Source of the DNA: Macrobrachium rosenbergii
Lineage: Eukaryota > Arthropoda > Malacostraca > Decapoda > Palaemonidae
DNA length: 64,000 nucleotides
Assembly (NCBI RefSeq): GCF_040412425.1
Contig: NC_089783.1
Span: forward strand, 44,651,625-44,715,624
Direction: 5' to 3'
Shown here: piece after piece, positions 63,900-64,000 of the stretch
Layout: every line of letters starts with the position of its first letter
How positions within the stretch are numbered: the stretch's first letter is position 1
The notes under the pieces: generated by a model
Seen by the model: the letters and a program-made list of their open reading frames with translations, nothing else
What the model was told of the DNA's origin: nothing
Database searches by the model: none
Program-made: the position numbers and the translations under genes

Positions 63900-64000
63900 C
63901 TTTCCTTAACCAGAGGGTTCGCCCTCATGACCAATAGTGCATGATTGGGAGCACGAATAGAAATGACGGGGAACAACTGAACTTCAGGAAGGGTACTGGA

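Overview
This is a gene-poor stretch of animal nuclear DNA. It is AT-rich, has long introns with GT-AG borders, and holds roughly 45 long dinucleotide or trinucleotide arrays, mostly (TA)n, (GA)n and (CA)n. A roughly 300-bp SINE recurs 13 times, and there are decayed LINE and Helitron remnants. A (CCTAA)n arthropod-type telomeric tract lies inside the window. Together with the neuropeptide gene this suggests a decapod crustacean (shrimp, prawn, crayfish or crab). Species cannot be read from the sequence.

One intact gene is well supported. It is a three-coding-exon neuropeptide prohormone on the + strand (8745..9005, 20126..20342, 30020..30102) with matching splice phases and 186 codons in all. 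Exon 1 carries the signal peptide. The middle exon ends in a Lys-Arg cleavage site. The last exon encodes VMCHFKICNL-Gly followed by four arginines and a short tail. This is the CNMamide family (the Drosophila peptide also has CHFKICN), but the amidated C-terminal residue here is Leu instead of Met. Two introns of 11.1 kb and 9.7 kb separate the exons. They hold minisatellites, two copies of a hairpin-bearing dispersed repeat (one is in intron 2, another lies upstream at 4.9 kb), a Helitron helicase remnant, a 79-bp-arm foldback with hammerhead-ribozyme-like cores, and a possible nested antisense gene at 23.0-24.5 kb.

Layout: 1-8.7 kb is upstream or 5' UTR-intron sequence with microsatellites, one SINE and one hairpin-bearing repeat. 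8.7-30.1 kb is the CNMa gene. 30.1-64 kb is intergenic and dense in SINEs (11 of the 13 copies). It also has two dead LINE fragments (36.1-37.1 and 40.0-40.6 kb), a decayed intronless protein-like fragment at 34.7-35.3 kb (- strand), two tRNA-like SINE families, foldbacks at 52.4, 54.8 and 59.6 kb, and one small secreted-protein-like ORF at 58.8 kb.

All thirteen copies of the main SINE that I could see point the same way. No rRNA gene, functional tRNA gene or CRISPR array was seen. Boundaries of repeats are by eye, good to about 5-15 bases.
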